64,000 bases of DNA from an uncultured Bartonella sp. (lineage in GTDB: Bacteria; Pseudomonadota; Alphaproteobacteria; Rhizobiales; Rhizobiaceae): positions 62,001-126,000 of the forward strand of contig NZ_CAMLFE010000004.1 in NCBI RefSeq assembly GCF_946479275.1, written 5' to 3'. The notes below the pieces were generated by a model. It was given only the letters and a program-made list of their open reading frames with translations, was not told the origin of the DNA and did not search any database. Below are positions 48,055 through 58,591 of the stretch, in pieces; position 1 is the stretch's first letter, and every line of letters starts with the position of its first letter. The translations under genes and the position numbers were made by a program.

Positions 48055-49251
48055 ATGAATATCCATGAATATCAGGCCAAGCGTCTGCTTCATGAATATG
48101 GCGCACCGATTGCAAACGGTGTTGCTGTCTATTCTGTAGAGCAGGCAGAGGAATGGGCAAAAAAATTGCCCGGACCGCTTTATGTCGTAAAAAGCCAGAT
48201 TCACGCTGGTGGGCGCGGCAAGGGTAAGTTTAAAGAACTTGGTCCCGATGCTAAAGGTGGCGTCCGTCTTGCAAAATCGGTTGAAGAAGTTGTTGCCAAT
48301 GTCAAAGAAATGCTTGGCAAAACACTCGTCACCAAGCAGACGGGCCCGGCCGGAAAACAGGTAAATCGTCTTTATATTGAAGATGGTGCTGATATTGAAC
48401 GCGAACTTTATCTGTCAATCCTCGTTGACCGTACAGTCGGAGAGGTTGCTTTTGTCGTTTCGACAGAAGGCGGCATGGATATCGAAACTGTTGCACATGA
48501 TACACCTGAAAAAATTCTAACCCTCCCGATTGATCCGGATAAGGGCGTTACCGCTGAAGACAGCGCGAAACTTTGCGATGCTCTGAAGCTTGACGGTGTT
48601 GCACGTGAAGACGGATTGAAACTTTTTCCGATTCTTTACAAAGCTTTTGTCGAAAAAGACATGAGCCTTCTCGAAATCAACCCGCTGATCGTCATGAAAA
48701 ACGGTCATTTGAGGTTGCTCGACTCGAAGGTATCGTTCGACAATAATGCACTTTTCCGCCACCCCGACATTGTCGAGTTGCGGGATACTTCAGAGGAAGA
48801 CCCGAAGGAAATCGAAGCTTCCAAACACGATCTTGCCTATATCGCTCTTGATGGCAATATCGGTTGCATGGTCAACGGCGCCGGACTTGCCATGGCAACG
48901 ATGGATATCATCAAGCTTTATGGTGGCGAGCCGGCAAACTTTCTTGATGTTGGTGGTGGTGCTTCCAAAGAGCGCGTAACTGCCGCTTTCAAAATTATTA
49001 CAGCCGATCCGCACGTTCAGGGCATATTGGTAAATATTTTCGGTGGCATCATGCGTTGTGATGTTATTGCCGAAGGTGTTCTGGCTGCTGTCAAGGAAGT
49101 CGGTTTGAAAGTGCCTCTGGTTATTCGTCTTGAAGGCACGAATGTTGATAAGGGCAAAGCTCTTATTAATGAAAGTGGTCTGAATGTAATCTCGGCGGAT
49201 GATCTTGACGATGCCGCCAAGAAAATTGTCGCAGCCGTGAAGGGAGCTTGA
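48055..49251 (+). CDS. sucC: Succinyl-CoA synthetase beta subunit (ADP-forming)
   Basis: With SucD, makes ATP (or GTP) and succinate from succinyl-CoA. 398 residues of the ATP-grasp fold: [18 protein letters not shown] start, [20 protein letters not shown] (about 45-64), NPLIV with metal ligands, and C-terminal [15 protein letters not shown] (subunit interface, CoA ligase domain). AAGGAAAA precedes the ATG. Followed by sucD after 4 bases. Confidence 0.96.
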   Translation: MNIHEYQAKRLLHEYGAPIANGVAVYSVEQAEEWAKKLPGPLYVVKSQIHAGGRGKGKFKELGPDAKGGVRLAKSVEEVVANVKEMLGKTLVTKQTGPAGKQVNRLYIEDGADIERELYLSILVDRTVGEVAFVVSTEGGMDIETVAHDTPEKILTLPIDPDKGVTAEDSAKLCDALKLDGVAREDGLKLFPILYKAFVEKDMSLLEINPLIVMKNGHLRLLDSKVSFDNNALFRHPDIVELRDTSEEDPKEIEASKHDLAYIALDGNIGCMVNGAGLAMATMDIIKLYGGEPANFLDVGGGASKERVTAAFKIITADPHVQGILVNIFGGIMRCDVIAEGVLAAVKEVGLKVPLVIRLEGTNVDKGKALINESGLNVISADDLDDAAKKIVAAVKGA

Positions 49252-49255
49252 AGTC

Positions 49256-50158
49256 ATGTCGATTCTTATCAACAAGGATACTAAAGTTCTCGTACAGGGC
49301 TTGACCGGCAAAACCGGTACTTTCCATACCGAGCAGGCGCTTGCCTATCATGGGACCAAAATGGTTGGTGGCGTTAACCCGAAAAAGGGTGGCGAAACCT
49401 GGCATGGTGCCAATGGTGAAGAACTGCCGATTTTTGCAACTGTTGCGGAAGGTAAGGACAAGACCGGAGCCGATGCATCGGTGATCTATGTTCCGCCGGC
49501 AGGTGCGGCTGCTGCAATCATGGAAGCAATTGATGCGGAAATTGGCCTTATTGTTTGTATCACGGAAGGGATTCCGGTTCTCGATATGGTCAAGGTCAAG
49601 GCAAAATTGAGAAAATCGAAGTCGCGCCTTATCGGCCCGAACTGCCCCGGTGTTCTTACACCCGATGAATGCAAAATCGGCATTATGCCGGGATCAATTT
49701 TCAAAAAAGGTTCGGTCGGTGTTGTGTCGCGCTCGGGCACTTTGACCTATGAAGCTGTTTATCAGACAACAGTCGAAGGTTTGGGCCAAACAACAGCCGT
49801 TGGCATTGGTGGCGATCCGGTCAAGGGTACGGAATTTATCGACGTACTCGAGATGTTCCTTGCAGATGACGAAACTAAGTCGATTGTTATGATCGGTGAA
49901 ATTGGCGGTTCTGCAGAGGAAGACGCTTCTCAATTCTTGATCGATGAAGCCAAGAAGGGGCGTAAAAAACCGGTTGTCGGTTTTATTGCCGGTCGTACAG
50001 CGCCCAAGGGACGCACAATGGGGCATGCCGGTGCTGTGATTTCCGGTGGCAAAGGAGGAGCTGAAGACAAGATCGCTGCTATGGAAGCAGCCGGTATTCG
50101 AGTTTCTCCGTCACCCGCGCAAATCGGCAAGACACTCGTTGAGGTTCTCAAAGATTGA
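49256..50158 (+). CDS. sucD: Succinyl-CoA synthetase alpha subunit
   Basis: CoA-binding and phospho-histidine subunit. 300 residues: [20 protein letters not shown]-like CoA-binding loop (about 12-30), [21 protein letters not shown], and the phosphorylated His in [20 protein letters not shown] (His about 247). AGGGAG inside the end of sucC precedes its ATG. Followed by a terminator. Confidence 0.96.
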   Translation: MSILINKDTKVLVQGLTGKTGTFHTEQALAYHGTKMVGGVNPKKGGETWHGANGEELPIFATVAEGKDKTGADASVIYVPPAGAAAAIMEAIDAEIGLIVCITEGIPVLDMVKVKAKLRKSKSRLIGPNCPGVLTPDECKIGIMPGSIFKKGSVGVVSRSGTLTYEAVYQTTVEGLGQTTAVGIGGDPVKGTEFIDVLEMFLADDETKSIVMIGEIGGSAEEDASQFLIDEAKKGRKKPVVGFIAGRTAPKGRTMGHAGAVISGGKGGAEDKIAAMEAAGIRVSPSPAQIGKTLVEVLKD

Positions 50159-50165
50159 TAACAAA

Positions 50166-50205
50166 AAGCCACTCGGGCGACTGGTTCGGGTGGCTTGATT
50201 TTTTT
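50166..50205 (+). terminator. sucD intrinsic terminator
   Basis: AAGCCACTCG (50166-50175) pairs with CGGGTGGCTT (50187-50196), with one G-U, followed by GATTTTTTT. It separates sucCD from sucA. Confidence 0.85.
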
Positions 50206-50291
50206 AACAGAAGCGAATGCTTCTTCAACACCAATTCGTAGGGTGTTCCCGCGGATATTAAGGAGACGGAACAGGTGTTCCGGCAGAATAT

Positions 50292-53288
50292 ATGGCAAGG
50301 CAGGACCAGACAAACGATCTTTTTGAACAAACTTCGTTTTTATATGGTGGCAATGCTGATTATATAGATCAGCTTTATGCCGAGTATGAGAAAAACCCCG
50401 CCGGCGTTGATCCGCAATGGCGTGAATTTTTCGAAAATTTAAAAGACAATAAAGAAGATGTGCTGAAAAATGCTGAAGGCGCATCCTGGCAACGTGACAA
50501 TTGGCCGGTAAAGCCGGTAGGCGAGTTGGTATCGGCTCTGGACGGTGATTGGTCCGCTGTTGAAAAACATATGGGCGACAAGCTCAAAGGCAAAGCAGCA
50601 GAAGCAGCCAAAAAAGGCGGTTCAGCTGTAAGCGATGCCGATATCATTCAGGCTACACGCGATTCAGTGCGCGCGATTATGATGATCCGCGCCTATCGTA
50701 TGCGCGGCCATCTTCATGCAAAGCTTGATCCGTTGCAATTGCGTGAAGCACCGGAAGATTATAACGAATTGTCGCCTGAAACCTATGGTTTCACAACGGC
50801 AGATTATGATCGCAAGATATTTATCGACAATGTTCTCGGGCTTGAATATGCAACAATCCCGCAGATGTTGGAAATTTTGAAAAACACCTATTGCAATACG
50901 ATCGGTGTTGAATTCATGCATATTTCCGATCCGGCAGAAAAAAGCTGGATTCAGGAACGTATCGAAGGCCCGAATAATTGGGTATCGTTCACGCCAGAAG
51001 GTAAAAAGGCTATTGTCCATAAACTCGTAGAAGCCGAGGGTTTCGAAAAGTTTCTGGATACAAAGTATAAAGGAACCAAGCGTTTCGGCCTTGATGGCGG
51101 TGAATCGCTTATTCCGGCTCTTGAACAGATCATCAAGCGCGGTGGTGCTCTTGGTGTGGAAGAAATCGTTTTCGGTATGGCTCACCGCGGACGTCTTAAC
51201 GTTCTCTCGCAGGTGCTCTCCAAGCCCCATCGCGCAATCTTCCATGAATTCAAGGGTGGTTCTTATAAGCCTGATGATGTTGAAGGTTCGGGCGATGTGA
51301 AATACCATTTGGGTACGTCTTCCGATCGTGAGTTCGATGGCAACAAGGTGCATTTGTCACTTCTTGCCAACCCGTCCCACCTCGAAATTGTTGACCCTGT
51401 TGTCATCGGTAAAACCCGCGCAAAACAGGATTTGCTTGCCGGTCCGAGCCGCAGTGATCTTGTTCCGCTCAGTGAACGGGCGAAAGTCATGCCGGTTCTC
51501 ATCCATGGTGATGCAGCTTTTGCAGGGCAAGGTGTTATTCAGGAAACATTGGGTCTTTCGGGGCTGAAAGGTTTCCGTGTTGCCGGCTCTATCCACTTCA
51601 TCATCAACAACCAGATCGGCTTTACAACCAATCCACGTTTCGGTCGCTCGACGCCTTATCCGTCAGATATTGCCAAGATGATCGACGCGCCTATTTTCCA
51701 CGTCAATGGTGATGATCCGGAAGCGGTTGTTTATGTTGCCAAGGTTGCAACAGAATTCCGTATGATTTTCCATAAACCGGTTGTTATCGACATGTTCTGC
51801 TATCGCCGGTTTGGTCACAATGAAGGTGATGAACCCTCCTTTACGCAGCCATTGATGTATAAAGCCATTCGTGGTCATAAAACCACTTTGGAACTTTATG
51901 GCGAGAAGCTGGAAAAAGAAGGCCTTATCAAGGCCGAAGAACTCGACCAGCAAAAGCAGGAGTGGCATGACAAGCTTGAAAAAGAATTTGAAGCAGCCAC
52001 TTCCTATAAGCCAAACAAGGCCGATTGGCTTGACGGGACATGGACAGGTTTGAAAGCCGCCGACAATGCCGACGATCAACGTCGTGGTGCAACCGGTGTG
52101 CCGATCAAGACACTGAAAGAAATTGGTGAACGTCTGGTTGACATTCCCGCCGATTTCCATGTTCACAAGACCATTAAGCGCTTCCTTGATAACCGTGCAA
52201 AAATGTTTGCAACAGGTGAAGGGATCGATTGGGCAACCGGTGAAGCTTTGGCTTTCGGTTCACTCGTTATCGAAGGTGCTCCGGTTCGTCTTTCCGGTGA
52301 AGATGTTGAACGTGGCACATTCAGCCAGCGTCATTCTGTTCTTTATGATCAGGAAAACGAAAACCGCTATATCCCGTTAAATAATCTCAAAAAAGGTCAG
52401 GCCATTTATGAACCTGTCAACTCGATGCTTTCGGAAGAAGGTGTATTGGGATTTGAATATGGATATTCACTGGCACAACCGCTCGGCTTGAACTTGTGGG
52501 AAGCCCAATTCGGTGACTTCGCCAATGGTGCACAGGTTCTTTTCGACCAGTTCATTTCTTCGGGCGAACGCAAATGGTTGCGTATGAGCGGCCTCGTTTG
52601 CCTGTTGCCACATGGATTTGAAGGTCAGGGACCTGAACACTCTTCAGCCCGCCTTGAACGTTATCTGCAACTATGTGCAGAAGATAATATGCAAGTTGCC
52701 AATTGTACGACACCGGCAAATTACTTCCACATTTTGCGCCGTCAGATCAAACGCGATTTCCGCAAACCGCTGATCTTGATGACACCGAAATCCTTGTTGC
52801 GTCACAAACGCGCCATTTCTTCGTTGAGCGATATGGGAGCCGATACAACGTTCCATCGCTTGTTGCTTGATGACGCCCAACAGCTCAAGGATCAGGCAAT
52901 CAAGTTGCAGAAAGACAACAAGATCCGTCGCGTTGTTCTCTGCTCCGGCAAGGTCTATTATGACCTTTACGAAGAGCGCGAGAAACGCGGAATCGATGAT
53001 GTCTATCTGTTGCGTGTTGAACAACTTTACCCGTTCCCGGCAAAAGCCTTGATCACTGTTCTTTCCCGCTTCTTGCAGGCGGAAATTGTCTGGTGTCAGG
53101 AAGAGCCGAAAAATATGGGTGCCTGGTCATTTATCGAACCGTATCTTGAATGGGTACTGGCTCATATCGGTGCGAAATATCCGCGTGCCCGTTATGCCGG
53201 TCGTCCTGCAAGTGCTTCGCCTGCAACCGGGCTTATGTCGCAACATCTTCAACAGCTTGCCGCGTTCCTTGAAGACGCGTTGGCTTAA
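50292..53288 (+). CDS. sucA: 2-oxoglutarate dehydrogenase E1 component
   Basis: Thiamine-diphosphate decarboxylase of the 2-oxoglutarate dehydrogenase complex. 998 residues: N-terminal FLYGGNADYIDQLYAEY (about 16-32), GMAHRGRLNVLSQVL, the ThDP site HGDAAFAGQGVIQETLGLS and INNQIGFTTNP, and C-terminal transketolase-like LPHGFEGQGPEHSSARLERYLQL and CQEEPKNMGAWSF. The ATG at 50292 fits the family N-terminus but has only GGCAG before it; AGGAGA lies about 26 bases upstream, perhaps a leader signal. Operon with sucB. Confidence 0.95.
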   Translation: MARQDQTNDLFEQTSFLYGGNADYIDQLYAEYEKNPAGVDPQWREFFENLKDNKEDVLKNAEGASWQRDNWPVKPVGELVSALDGDWSAVEKHMGDKLKGKAAEAAKKGGSAVSDADIIQATRDSVRAIMMIRAYRMRGHLHAKLDPLQLREAPEDYNELSPETYGFTTADYDRKIFIDNVLGLEYATIPQMLEILKNTYCNTIGVEFMHISDPAEKSWIQERIEGPNNWVSFTPEGKKAIVHKLVEAEGFEKFLDTKYKGTKRFGLDGGESLIPALEQIIKRGGALGVEEIVFGMAHRGRLNVLSQVLSKPHRAIFHEFKGGSYKPDDVEGSGDVKYHLGTSSDREFDGNKVHLSLLANPSHLEIVDPVVIGKTRAKQDLLAGPSRSDLVPLSERAKVMPVLIHGDAAFAGQGVIQETLGLSGLKGFRVAGSIHFIINNQIGFTTNPRFGRSTPYPSDIAKMIDAPIFHVNGDDPEAVVYVAKVATEFRMIFHKPVVIDMFCYRRFGHNEGDEPSFTQPLMYKAIRGHKTTLELYGEKLEKEGLIKAEELDQQKQEWHDKLEKEFEAATSYKPNKADWLDGTWTGLKAADNADDQRRGATGVPIKTLKEIGERLVDIPADFHVHKTIKRFLDNRAKMFATGEGIDWATGEALAFGSLVIEGAPVRLSGEDVERGTFSQRHSVLYDQENENRYIPLNNLKKGQAIYEPVNSMLSEEGVLGFEYGYSLAQPLGLNLWEAQFGDFANGAQVLFDQFISSGERKWLRMSGLVCLLPHGFEGQGPEHSSARLERYLQLCAEDNMQVANCTTPANYFHILRRQIKRDFRKPLILMTPKSLLRHKRAISSLSDMGADTTFHRLLLDDAQQLKDQAIKLQKDNKIRRVVLCSGKVYYDLYEEREKRGIDDVYLLRVEQLYPFPAKALITVLSRFLQAEIVWCQEEPKNMGAWSFIEPYLEWVLAHIGAKYPRARYAGRPASASPATGLMSQHLQQLAAFLEDALA

Positions 53289-53321
53289 TTCTCAAATCAC
53301 TCTGACGTATGGAAAAAAATT

Positions 53322-54542
53322 ATGGCTAATGAAATCCGTGTTCCTACTCTGGGCGAGTCCGTTACTGAAGCAACCATTGGGAAATGGTTCAAAAAAGTTG
53401 GCGATGCTGTCGCTATGGACGAGCCCTTGGTTGAACTTGAAACTGATAAAGTAACAGTCGAGGTTCCCTCGCCTGTTGCAGGAAAATTGACTGAAATTGT
53501 TGCTAAAGAAGGTGACAATGTCGAAGTTGGTGCGCTTCTCGGCTCAATCGAGGCGGGAGCTGCCGGCAATGTTGCTTCGCAGCCAAAGCCTGCCCAACCG
53601 GCACAAAGCGCTCCGGCACCACAACCGGCAGCAAGTGCACCGGCACAGGCTTCCGGCTCGATGCAGCCTGCTCCTTCTGCTGCCAAGCTCATGGCTGAAA
53701 ACAATTTGTCAGCCGGTCAGGTTGACGGTTCGGGCAAGCGTGGACAGGTCCTCAAAGGCGATGTTCTCGATGCTCTTGCAAAAGGCATTTCATCGGCTGC
53801 TCCGGCAGCAGCTCCGCGCGCGGCTTCCCAGCCGCAAGATGCTGCACGTGAAGAACGCGTCCGCATGACAAAATTGCGCCAGACCATTGCACGTCGTTTG
53901 AAAGACGCACAAAACACCATGGCAATGCTCACCACTTTCAACGAAGTGGACATGTCGGCTGTTATGGACCTGCGTAAACGCTACAAGGAAATGTTCGAGA
54001 AGAAACATGGCGTCAAGCTCGGCTTCATGGGCTTCTTCACCAAGGCTGTTTGCCACGCATTGAAAGAAGTTCCTGCTGTTAATGCCGAAATCGACGGCAC
54101 CGACATTATCTACAAAAATTATGTTAATGCCGGTATTGCTGTTGGTACAGCCAAAGGCCTTGTTGTTCCGGTTGTCCGTGACGCAGACCAGCTTTCAATC
54201 GCAGGAATCGAAAAAGAAATCGGTCGCCTTGGACGTCTCGCACGTGATGGCAAGCTTGCTGTCGCCGATATGCAGGGTGGCACATTCACCATCACCAATG
54301 GTGGCGTTTATGGTTCATTGATGTCTACACCTATCCTCAATGCTCCTCAATCGGGCATTCTGGGTATGCATGCCATCAAGGAACGTGCTGTTGTCGTCAA
54401 TGGCGAAGTTGTTGCCCGTCCGATGATGTATCTTGCTCTCTCTTATGACCACCGTATCGTTGATGGTCAGGAAGCTGTTACATTCCTCGTTCGTGTTAAA
54501 GAATGCCTTGAAGATCCGGAACGTCTTGTTATCGATCTTTAA
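53322..54542 (+). CDS. sucB: Dihydrolipoyllysine succinyltransferase (E2 of 2-oxoglutarate dehydrogenase)
   Basis: Core acyltransferase of the complex. 406 residues: one lipoyl domain with the lipoylated lysine in [12 protein letters not shown] (about 41-52), an Ala/Pro/Gln-rich linker, the subunit-binding domain [19 protein letters not shown] (about 116-134), and the catalytic domain ending in [13 protein letters not shown] (His and Asp about 375-379). GGAAA upstream of the ATG. Follows sucA by 33 bases. Confidence 0.96.
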   Translation: MANEIRVPTLGESVTEATIGKWFKKVGDAVAMDEPLVELETDKVTVEVPSPVAGKLTEIVAKEGDNVEVGALLGSIEAGAAGNVASQPKPAQPAQSAPAPQPAASAPAQASGSMQPAPSAAKLMAENNLSAGQVDGSGKRGQVLKGDVLDALAKGISSAAPAAAPRAASQPQDAAREERVRMTKLRQTIARRLKDAQNTMAMLTTFNEVDMSAVMDLRKRYKEMFEKKHGVKLGFMGFFTKAVCHALKEVPAVNAEIDGTDIIYKNYVNAGIAVGTAKGLVVPVVRDADQLSIAGIEKEIGRLGRLARDGKLAVADMQGGTFTITNGGVYGSLMSTPILNAPQSGILGMHAIKERAVVVNGEVVARPMMYLALSYDHRIVDGQEAVTFLVRVKECLEDPERLVIDL

Positions 54543-54558
54543 AAAGGGATAGTCGTAA

Positions 54559-54954
54559 ATGAATGCATCAGCAGCATTATTGGCCATAAGCGTCATATTG
54601 TTGTTGGTGCATATTTTTTTACAGGCTTTTCTCACAACACGTGAATTGGGACGAAGCTGGAACGCCGGACCAAGAGATGGCGGTGAGGCGCCAAAATCGG
54701 TTTATGCCGGTCGGGCAATGCGCGCCAGCGCCAATTTTCGCGAAACTTATCCCGCATTTCTGGCATTGATGTTGCTTGGTGATTTTGCTCCCAATAACAT
54801 CATGTTGACCGTGGCAGGTGGATCCATATGGGTAATAGCAAGGATTATCTATATTCCGCTTTACCTCTTGGGCATCCCCTATATCCGTAGCATTGTCTGG
54901 CTGGTTTCTATCTTCGGATTGGTCATCATGCTTTTTGCTGCTTTCTGGAGTTAG
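54559..54954 (+). CDS. MAPEG family membrane protein
   Basis: 131 residues with four hydrophobic segments, MAPEG-like (membrane-associated eicosanoid/glutathione metabolism fold). Typical: FLTTRELGRSWNAGPRDGG, GRAMRASANFRETYPAFLAL (about 52-71) and IARIIYIPLYLLGIPYIRS. Bacterial MAPEG members are of unknown substrate; glutathione transferase or peroxidase activity is possible. Sixteen bases after sucB, abuts the next gene. Its place inside the 2-oxoglutarate dehydrogenase operon appears conserved in relatives, from memory. Confidence 0.87.
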   Translation: MNASAALLAISVILLLVHIFLQAFLTTRELGRSWNAGPRDGGEAPKSVYAGRAMRASANFRETYPAFLALMLLGDFAPNNIMLTVAGGSIWVIARIIYIPLYLLGIPYIRSIVWLVSIFGLVIMLFAAFWS

Positions 54955-55596
54955 ATGATGGCTCCTTATTTTGCTGAATGGTCAACATTGATGGCGGTGT
55001 TCGCAATTGCGGCAGTAACGCCTGGAGCCGATTTCGCATTGATTTTGCGCCAATCGGTGGTTCATGGGCGTGAGGCTGCTTTTGCAACCGCTTTCGGCAT
55101 CGGCTTGGCTTTGCTCTTTCACGTGAGTTACACGATTTTGGGACTTGGATTGCTCATCTCGAAATCCCTTATTCTGTTTAATGTCGTTAAATGGCTGGGT
55201 GTTCTCTATCTTCTCTATATCGGCATTAAAAGCATTACCTCGCGTGGTATTGCGGGTGAAAAAAACGAAAACGGAAAAAGTGAAAAAACACGGCAGAGTT
55301 TGAAAAAAGCATTTTTTGCCGGATTTACCGTCAATGCTCTTAATCCCAAAGCGGTGTTTTTCTTTCTTTCTATTTTCTCGACATTTGTCGCACCGATAAC
55401 GCCTATGGCAGTCAAGTTTTGCTATGGCCTGTCGATGTCGGCACTTCTTATTGGATGGTTCGTTCTGGTTGGCATTTTTATGACAACCCCTGCCATTCGC
55501 TCATTATATCAACGCGCTGCCAAATGGATTGATCGCCTTTGCGGAGCCGTTTTCATCGCATTCAGTATCAGGCTTATGTTTCAGAAAGCCTCTTAA
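54955..55596 (+). CDS. LysE family amino-acid exporter
   Basis: 213 residues, six hydrophobic segments, LysE/RhtB signature AAVTPGADFALILRQSVVHGREAAFAT (about 19-46) and GFTVNALNPKAVFFFLSIFSTF. The ATG directly follows the stop of the MAPEG gene. Sits between E2 and E3 genes of the complex. Substrate unknown. A second, distantly similar exporter is at 17793-18434. Confidence 0.87.
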   Translation: MMAPYFAEWSTLMAVFAIAAVTPGADFALILRQSVVHGREAAFATAFGIGLALLFHVSYTILGLGLLISKSLILFNVVKWLGVLYLLYIGIKSITSRGIAGEKNENGKSEKTRQSLKKAFFAGFTVNALNPKAVFFFLSIFSTFVAPITPMAVKFCYGLSMSALLIGWFVLVGIFMTTPAIRSLYQRAAKWIDRLCGAVFIAFSIRLMFQKAS

Positions 55597-55642
55597 GTTT
55601 TAGAATTTTCAGGTCTCAGCGGCCGTAACGAAAGGAAAAAGA

Positions 55643-57049
55643 ATGTCTTATGATGTTGTGGTAATTGGAGCAGGTCCCGGTGGATATGTTGCGGCAATCA
55701 AGGCAGCGCAACTCGGGCTAAAAACAGCAATCGTAGAAAAGCGCAACACATTGGGTGGAACATGTCTCAATGTCGGCTGTATTCCTTCCAAAGCTTTACT
55801 CTATGCTTCAGAAATTTTTGCCGAAGCCCAACACGGTTTCGAGGCTTTGGGTGTTTCGGTCTCCAAACCCAAACTCGACCTTGCGGGCATGATGGCGCAC
55901 AAGCAGAAAACCGTTGATGGTAACACAAGCGGTGTCGCTTTTTTGATGAAGAAAAACAAAATTGATACCATTTACGGCACGGCCAAAATTCTTGGGGCAG
56001 GCAAAGTCGAAGTTGCCGCCAAGGATGGCTCGAAACAGACTCTTGAGACCAAAAATATCATCATTGCAACAGGTTCCGACGTTGCTGGTATTCCGGGGCT
56101 GAAGATTGATATTGACGAAAAAGTTATCGTTTCCTCAACCGGTGCTTTGTCGCTTGCTAAAGTGCCCCAGCGCCTGGTTGTTGTCGGCGCCGGTGTGATC
56201 GGTTCCGAGCTTGGTTCGGTCTGGAGCCGCCTTGGTGCAAAAGTCACAGTTGTCGAATTCCTCGACAAGGTTCTTGGGCCGATGGATGGTGAAGTGTCCA
56301 AACAGTTCCAGAAACTCATGGAAAAACAGGGTATCGAATATAAGCTCGGCGCAAAAGTAACCGGCGTTGAAAAAACCGCATCCGGTGCAAAAGTTACTTT
56401 TGAACCGGTTAAGGGTGGTTCCGCGGAAACTCTTGAAGCAGACATTGTTCTCGTTGCTACCGGTCGTCGTCCTTACACGGAAGGGCTTGGTCTCAAAGAA
56501 GCCGGTGTAACACTGGACGAACGTGGTCGGGTGAATATCGATTCACATTGGCAAACGAATATTGCCGGAATTTACGCAATTGGCGATGTTGTCAAAGGTC
56601 CGATGCTTGCTCATAAAGCGGAAGACGAAGGCGTTGCTCTGGCTGAAATTCTTGCCGGACAGAAAGGCCATGTCAATTATGATGTGATCCCGAGCGTCGT
56701 TTATACAGAGCCGGAAGTCGCTTCTGTCGGTAAAACCGAAGAAGAGCTTAAAGCAGCCGGCATTGAATATCGTGTTGGCAAATTCCCCTTCTCTGCCAAT
56801 GGTCGTGCCCGCGCTATGTTGAAGACTGATGGATTTGTCAAAATCCTTGCTTACGCCCAGACCGACAAGGTTCTTGGCGGCCATATCCTTGGCTTCGGTG
56901 CCGGTGAAATGATTCACGAAATTGCTGTTTTGATGGAATTTGGCGGCTCATCGGAAGATCTGGCACGGACTTGCCATGCTCACCCGACAATGTCGGAAGC
57001 TGTGAAAGAGGCTGCATTAGCCGCTTTTTCAAAACCGATCAATATGTAA
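55643..57049 (+). CDS. lpdA: Dihydrolipoyl dehydrogenase (E3)
   Basis: FAD/NAD flavoenzyme that reoxidises lipoyl groups. 468 residues: FAD motif [19 protein letters not shown] (6-24), redox disulfide [16 protein letters not shown] (about 39-54), NAD motif [14 protein letters not shown], and C-terminal catalytic [15 protein letters not shown] (His). GAAAGGA upstream. Last gene of the suc block, followed by a strong terminator. By position it serves 2-oxoglutarate dehydrogenase. Confidence 0.96.
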   Translation: MSYDVVVIGAGPGGYVAAIKAAQLGLKTAIVEKRNTLGGTCLNVGCIPSKALLYASEIFAEAQHGFEALGVSVSKPKLDLAGMMAHKQKTVDGNTSGVAFLMKKNKIDTIYGTAKILGAGKVEVAAKDGSKQTLETKNIIIATGSDVAGIPGLKIDIDEKVIVSSTGALSLAKVPQRLVVVGAGVIGSELGSVWSRLGAKVTVVEFLDKVLGPMDGEVSKQFQKLMEKQGIEYKLGAKVTGVEKTASGAKVTFEPVKGGSAETLEADIVLVATGRRPYTEGLGLKEAGVTLDERGRVNIDSHWQTNIAGIYAIGDVVKGPMLAHKAEDEGVALAEILAGQKGHVNYDVIPSVVYTEPEVASVGKTEEELKAAGIEYRVGKFPFSANGRARAMLKTDGFVKILAYAQTDKVLGGHILGFGAGEMIHEIAVLMEFGGSSEDLARTCHAHPTMSEAVKEAALAAFSKPINM

Positions 57050-57068
57050 GCGATTTGACATATCATTC

Positions 57069-57097
57069 AAAAAAGGCCGCCTTCGGGTGGCCTTTTT
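57069..57097 (+). terminator. lpdA terminator with UUCG tetraloop
   Basis: GGCCGCC (57075-57081) pairs with GGTGGCC (57086-57092), one G-U, closed by the very stable loop TTCG, with A-rich flank before and TTTTT after. Ends the suc-lpd operon. Confidence 0.92.
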
Positions 57098-57426
57098 ATT
57101 GCAATTAAACTGTATTTATAAGGTCACTTTGGAATTTTCAGGTCAGACTGGAATGGGAATGACGATTTTATCTCATAGTCGAGGTTTGATCACGAAAATA
57201 TGTCGATACTATCCATATTGATGAATGCGATGGAAAACTTTGCTTTGAGCTTTTTCACTTAAAGAGGCCATTGTTGGTTTAATAGAAATGACAGGACTGG
57301 AAAACGGAAAAAGCGTTATCCAGTACACTTCGTAATCAGATGCTTAAGGAGGCAATTTCTCACCTTCGTAAGCGTATCATACCGTTAGCAAAAAAAACTT
57401 CTGCCGAATTGTCGCTTTTAAAATTA
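57098..57426. other. Intergenic region after lpdA
   Basis: About 330 bases between convergent lpdA and the TraB/GumN gene. No gene or clear RNA structure seen beyond the lpdA terminator. Confidence 0.5.
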
Positions 57427-58551
57427 TCAAAGTTTTATCGGGCTGACATGATAGCCATGTTTGCGTAATTGTTCGACAAGGCCGCTATCGTCAACCATAT
57501 GTGCTGCACCAACCGCGATGAAACTGTTTCCTTGTTCAATCAAAGGAAGTGCGCGTTCAGACATGCGTAAGTTGCGTTTTGTCATCAGGATATCTTTAAA
57601 AATTTCCTGGTCTTTTTTGCTGATCGTTGTTTTGAACAGAGTATCGAGAACCAGAATTTCGCCAATGCGACTTTGTTTATAAAGTTGCGTTTCGGTATAA
57701 AACATATCGGCGTAAAACTTGGGATTGTCGAGATAGTCTTCGATCGATCTTGCCTGAAAACTTAAAGGCAATTTTTCAATTGCAGATAATTGTTCATCAA
57801 CTGTTTCAAGACCGATGACAGGTTTTCCGAGTTTTTTGGCGTTTTGCCCGATTTCTACATCAAGGGCACGGTATCCATAGGCTTCACGACGCGCCTCGCA
57901 GGCCGGCAGGCTTAATGTCATCCAGATGAACCATGGTTTGTTATTGGCGATAAGTTGAAAAGGCAAGTTGTGGGTTTCAAATGAAGCTTTAAGTTTATTG
58001 AATTCTTGCTGCGAAAGTCCGTCCTTGAAACTCTCGCCTTTTTTGGGCGTAAGAAAATCCGGTGAGGCAGCAAGTTTTGCAGCCATGGCTTTACCATTAT
58101 CATCCGCCGCTTCACTCAACTCGAGGACAACACGGTCTGCATTTTCGAGTGCTGTTTTGACCTTAGGAGCGAGATTGACAATTTCCGGATCGGTCACATG
58201 CATTGTGCCAAAAAGATAGGATGGCTTGGTCCCTTCTTTTTCAACCTTCCAGAATCGTGCATTGCCATTTTTTATTTTCTTGGCACGGCTCAAAAATTTC
58301 CGATTTTTTTCTTTTGAAAATTTTTCGGTTAAATCCTCACCCGAACAGACGGGGGGCTCTGCCTGTTTTTTTTGCTCAAGCAGTGCCTTCGGTAAAAATT
58401 TTTCAAACAGTTTTGGCTGTGGTGCTGTCTCGTCTTCACTCAATGCTGGTGAAGGAAAGCAAAAAGTGCCGGCAAAAAGAGCAAAAAGAAAAGCAAAACT
58501 TTTCAATAATCTTGAGATCGTTTTGAAATATATCCGGCTTTTTTTTTGCAT
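57427..58551 (-). CDS. TraB/GumN family exported protein
   Basis: 374 residues with an N-terminal hydrophobic signal (SFAFLFALFAGTFCFPSPALS). The mature part has the TraB/GumN hallmark SYLFGTMHVTDPEI (GTxH motif), then DRVVLELSEAAD, and a late NSFIAVGAAHMVDDSGLVEQLRKHGY (second conserved Gly/His region). The family is metallopeptidase-like, EreA/ChaN-related; substrate unknown. The ATG at 58551 has GGAAGG five bases upstream and is preferred to the in-frame start at 58575. Upstream of it lie the polyamine genes on the same strand. Confidence 0.87.
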   Translation of the reverse strand: MQKKSRIYFKTISRLLKSFAFLFALFAGTFCFPSPALSEDETAPQPKLFEKFLPKALLEQKKQAEPPVCSGEDLTEKFSKEKNRKFLSRAKKIKNGNARFWKVEKEGTKPSYLFGTMHVTDPEIVNLAPKVKTALENADRVVLELSEAADDNGKAMAAKLAASPDFLTPKKGESFKDGLSQQEFNKLKASFETHNLPFQLIANNKPWFIWMTLSLPACEARREAYGYRALDVEIGQNAKKLGKPVIGLETVDEQLSAIEKLPLSFQARSIEDYLDNPKFYADMFYTETQLYKQSRIGEILVLDTLFKTTISKKDQEIFKDILMTKRNLRMSERALPLIEQGNSFIAVGAAHMVDDSGLVEQLRKHGYHVSPIKL

Positions 58552-58591
58552 CACAGCCTTCCGCTTTGTCCGCACTTTTCAGTCATTAAAG

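Noticed and set aside
55108-55125. CTTTCACGTGAG as a fifth parS site
   Set aside because: Several mismatches to the 16-base consensus and position in the lysE gene 18 kb from parAB; probably chance.
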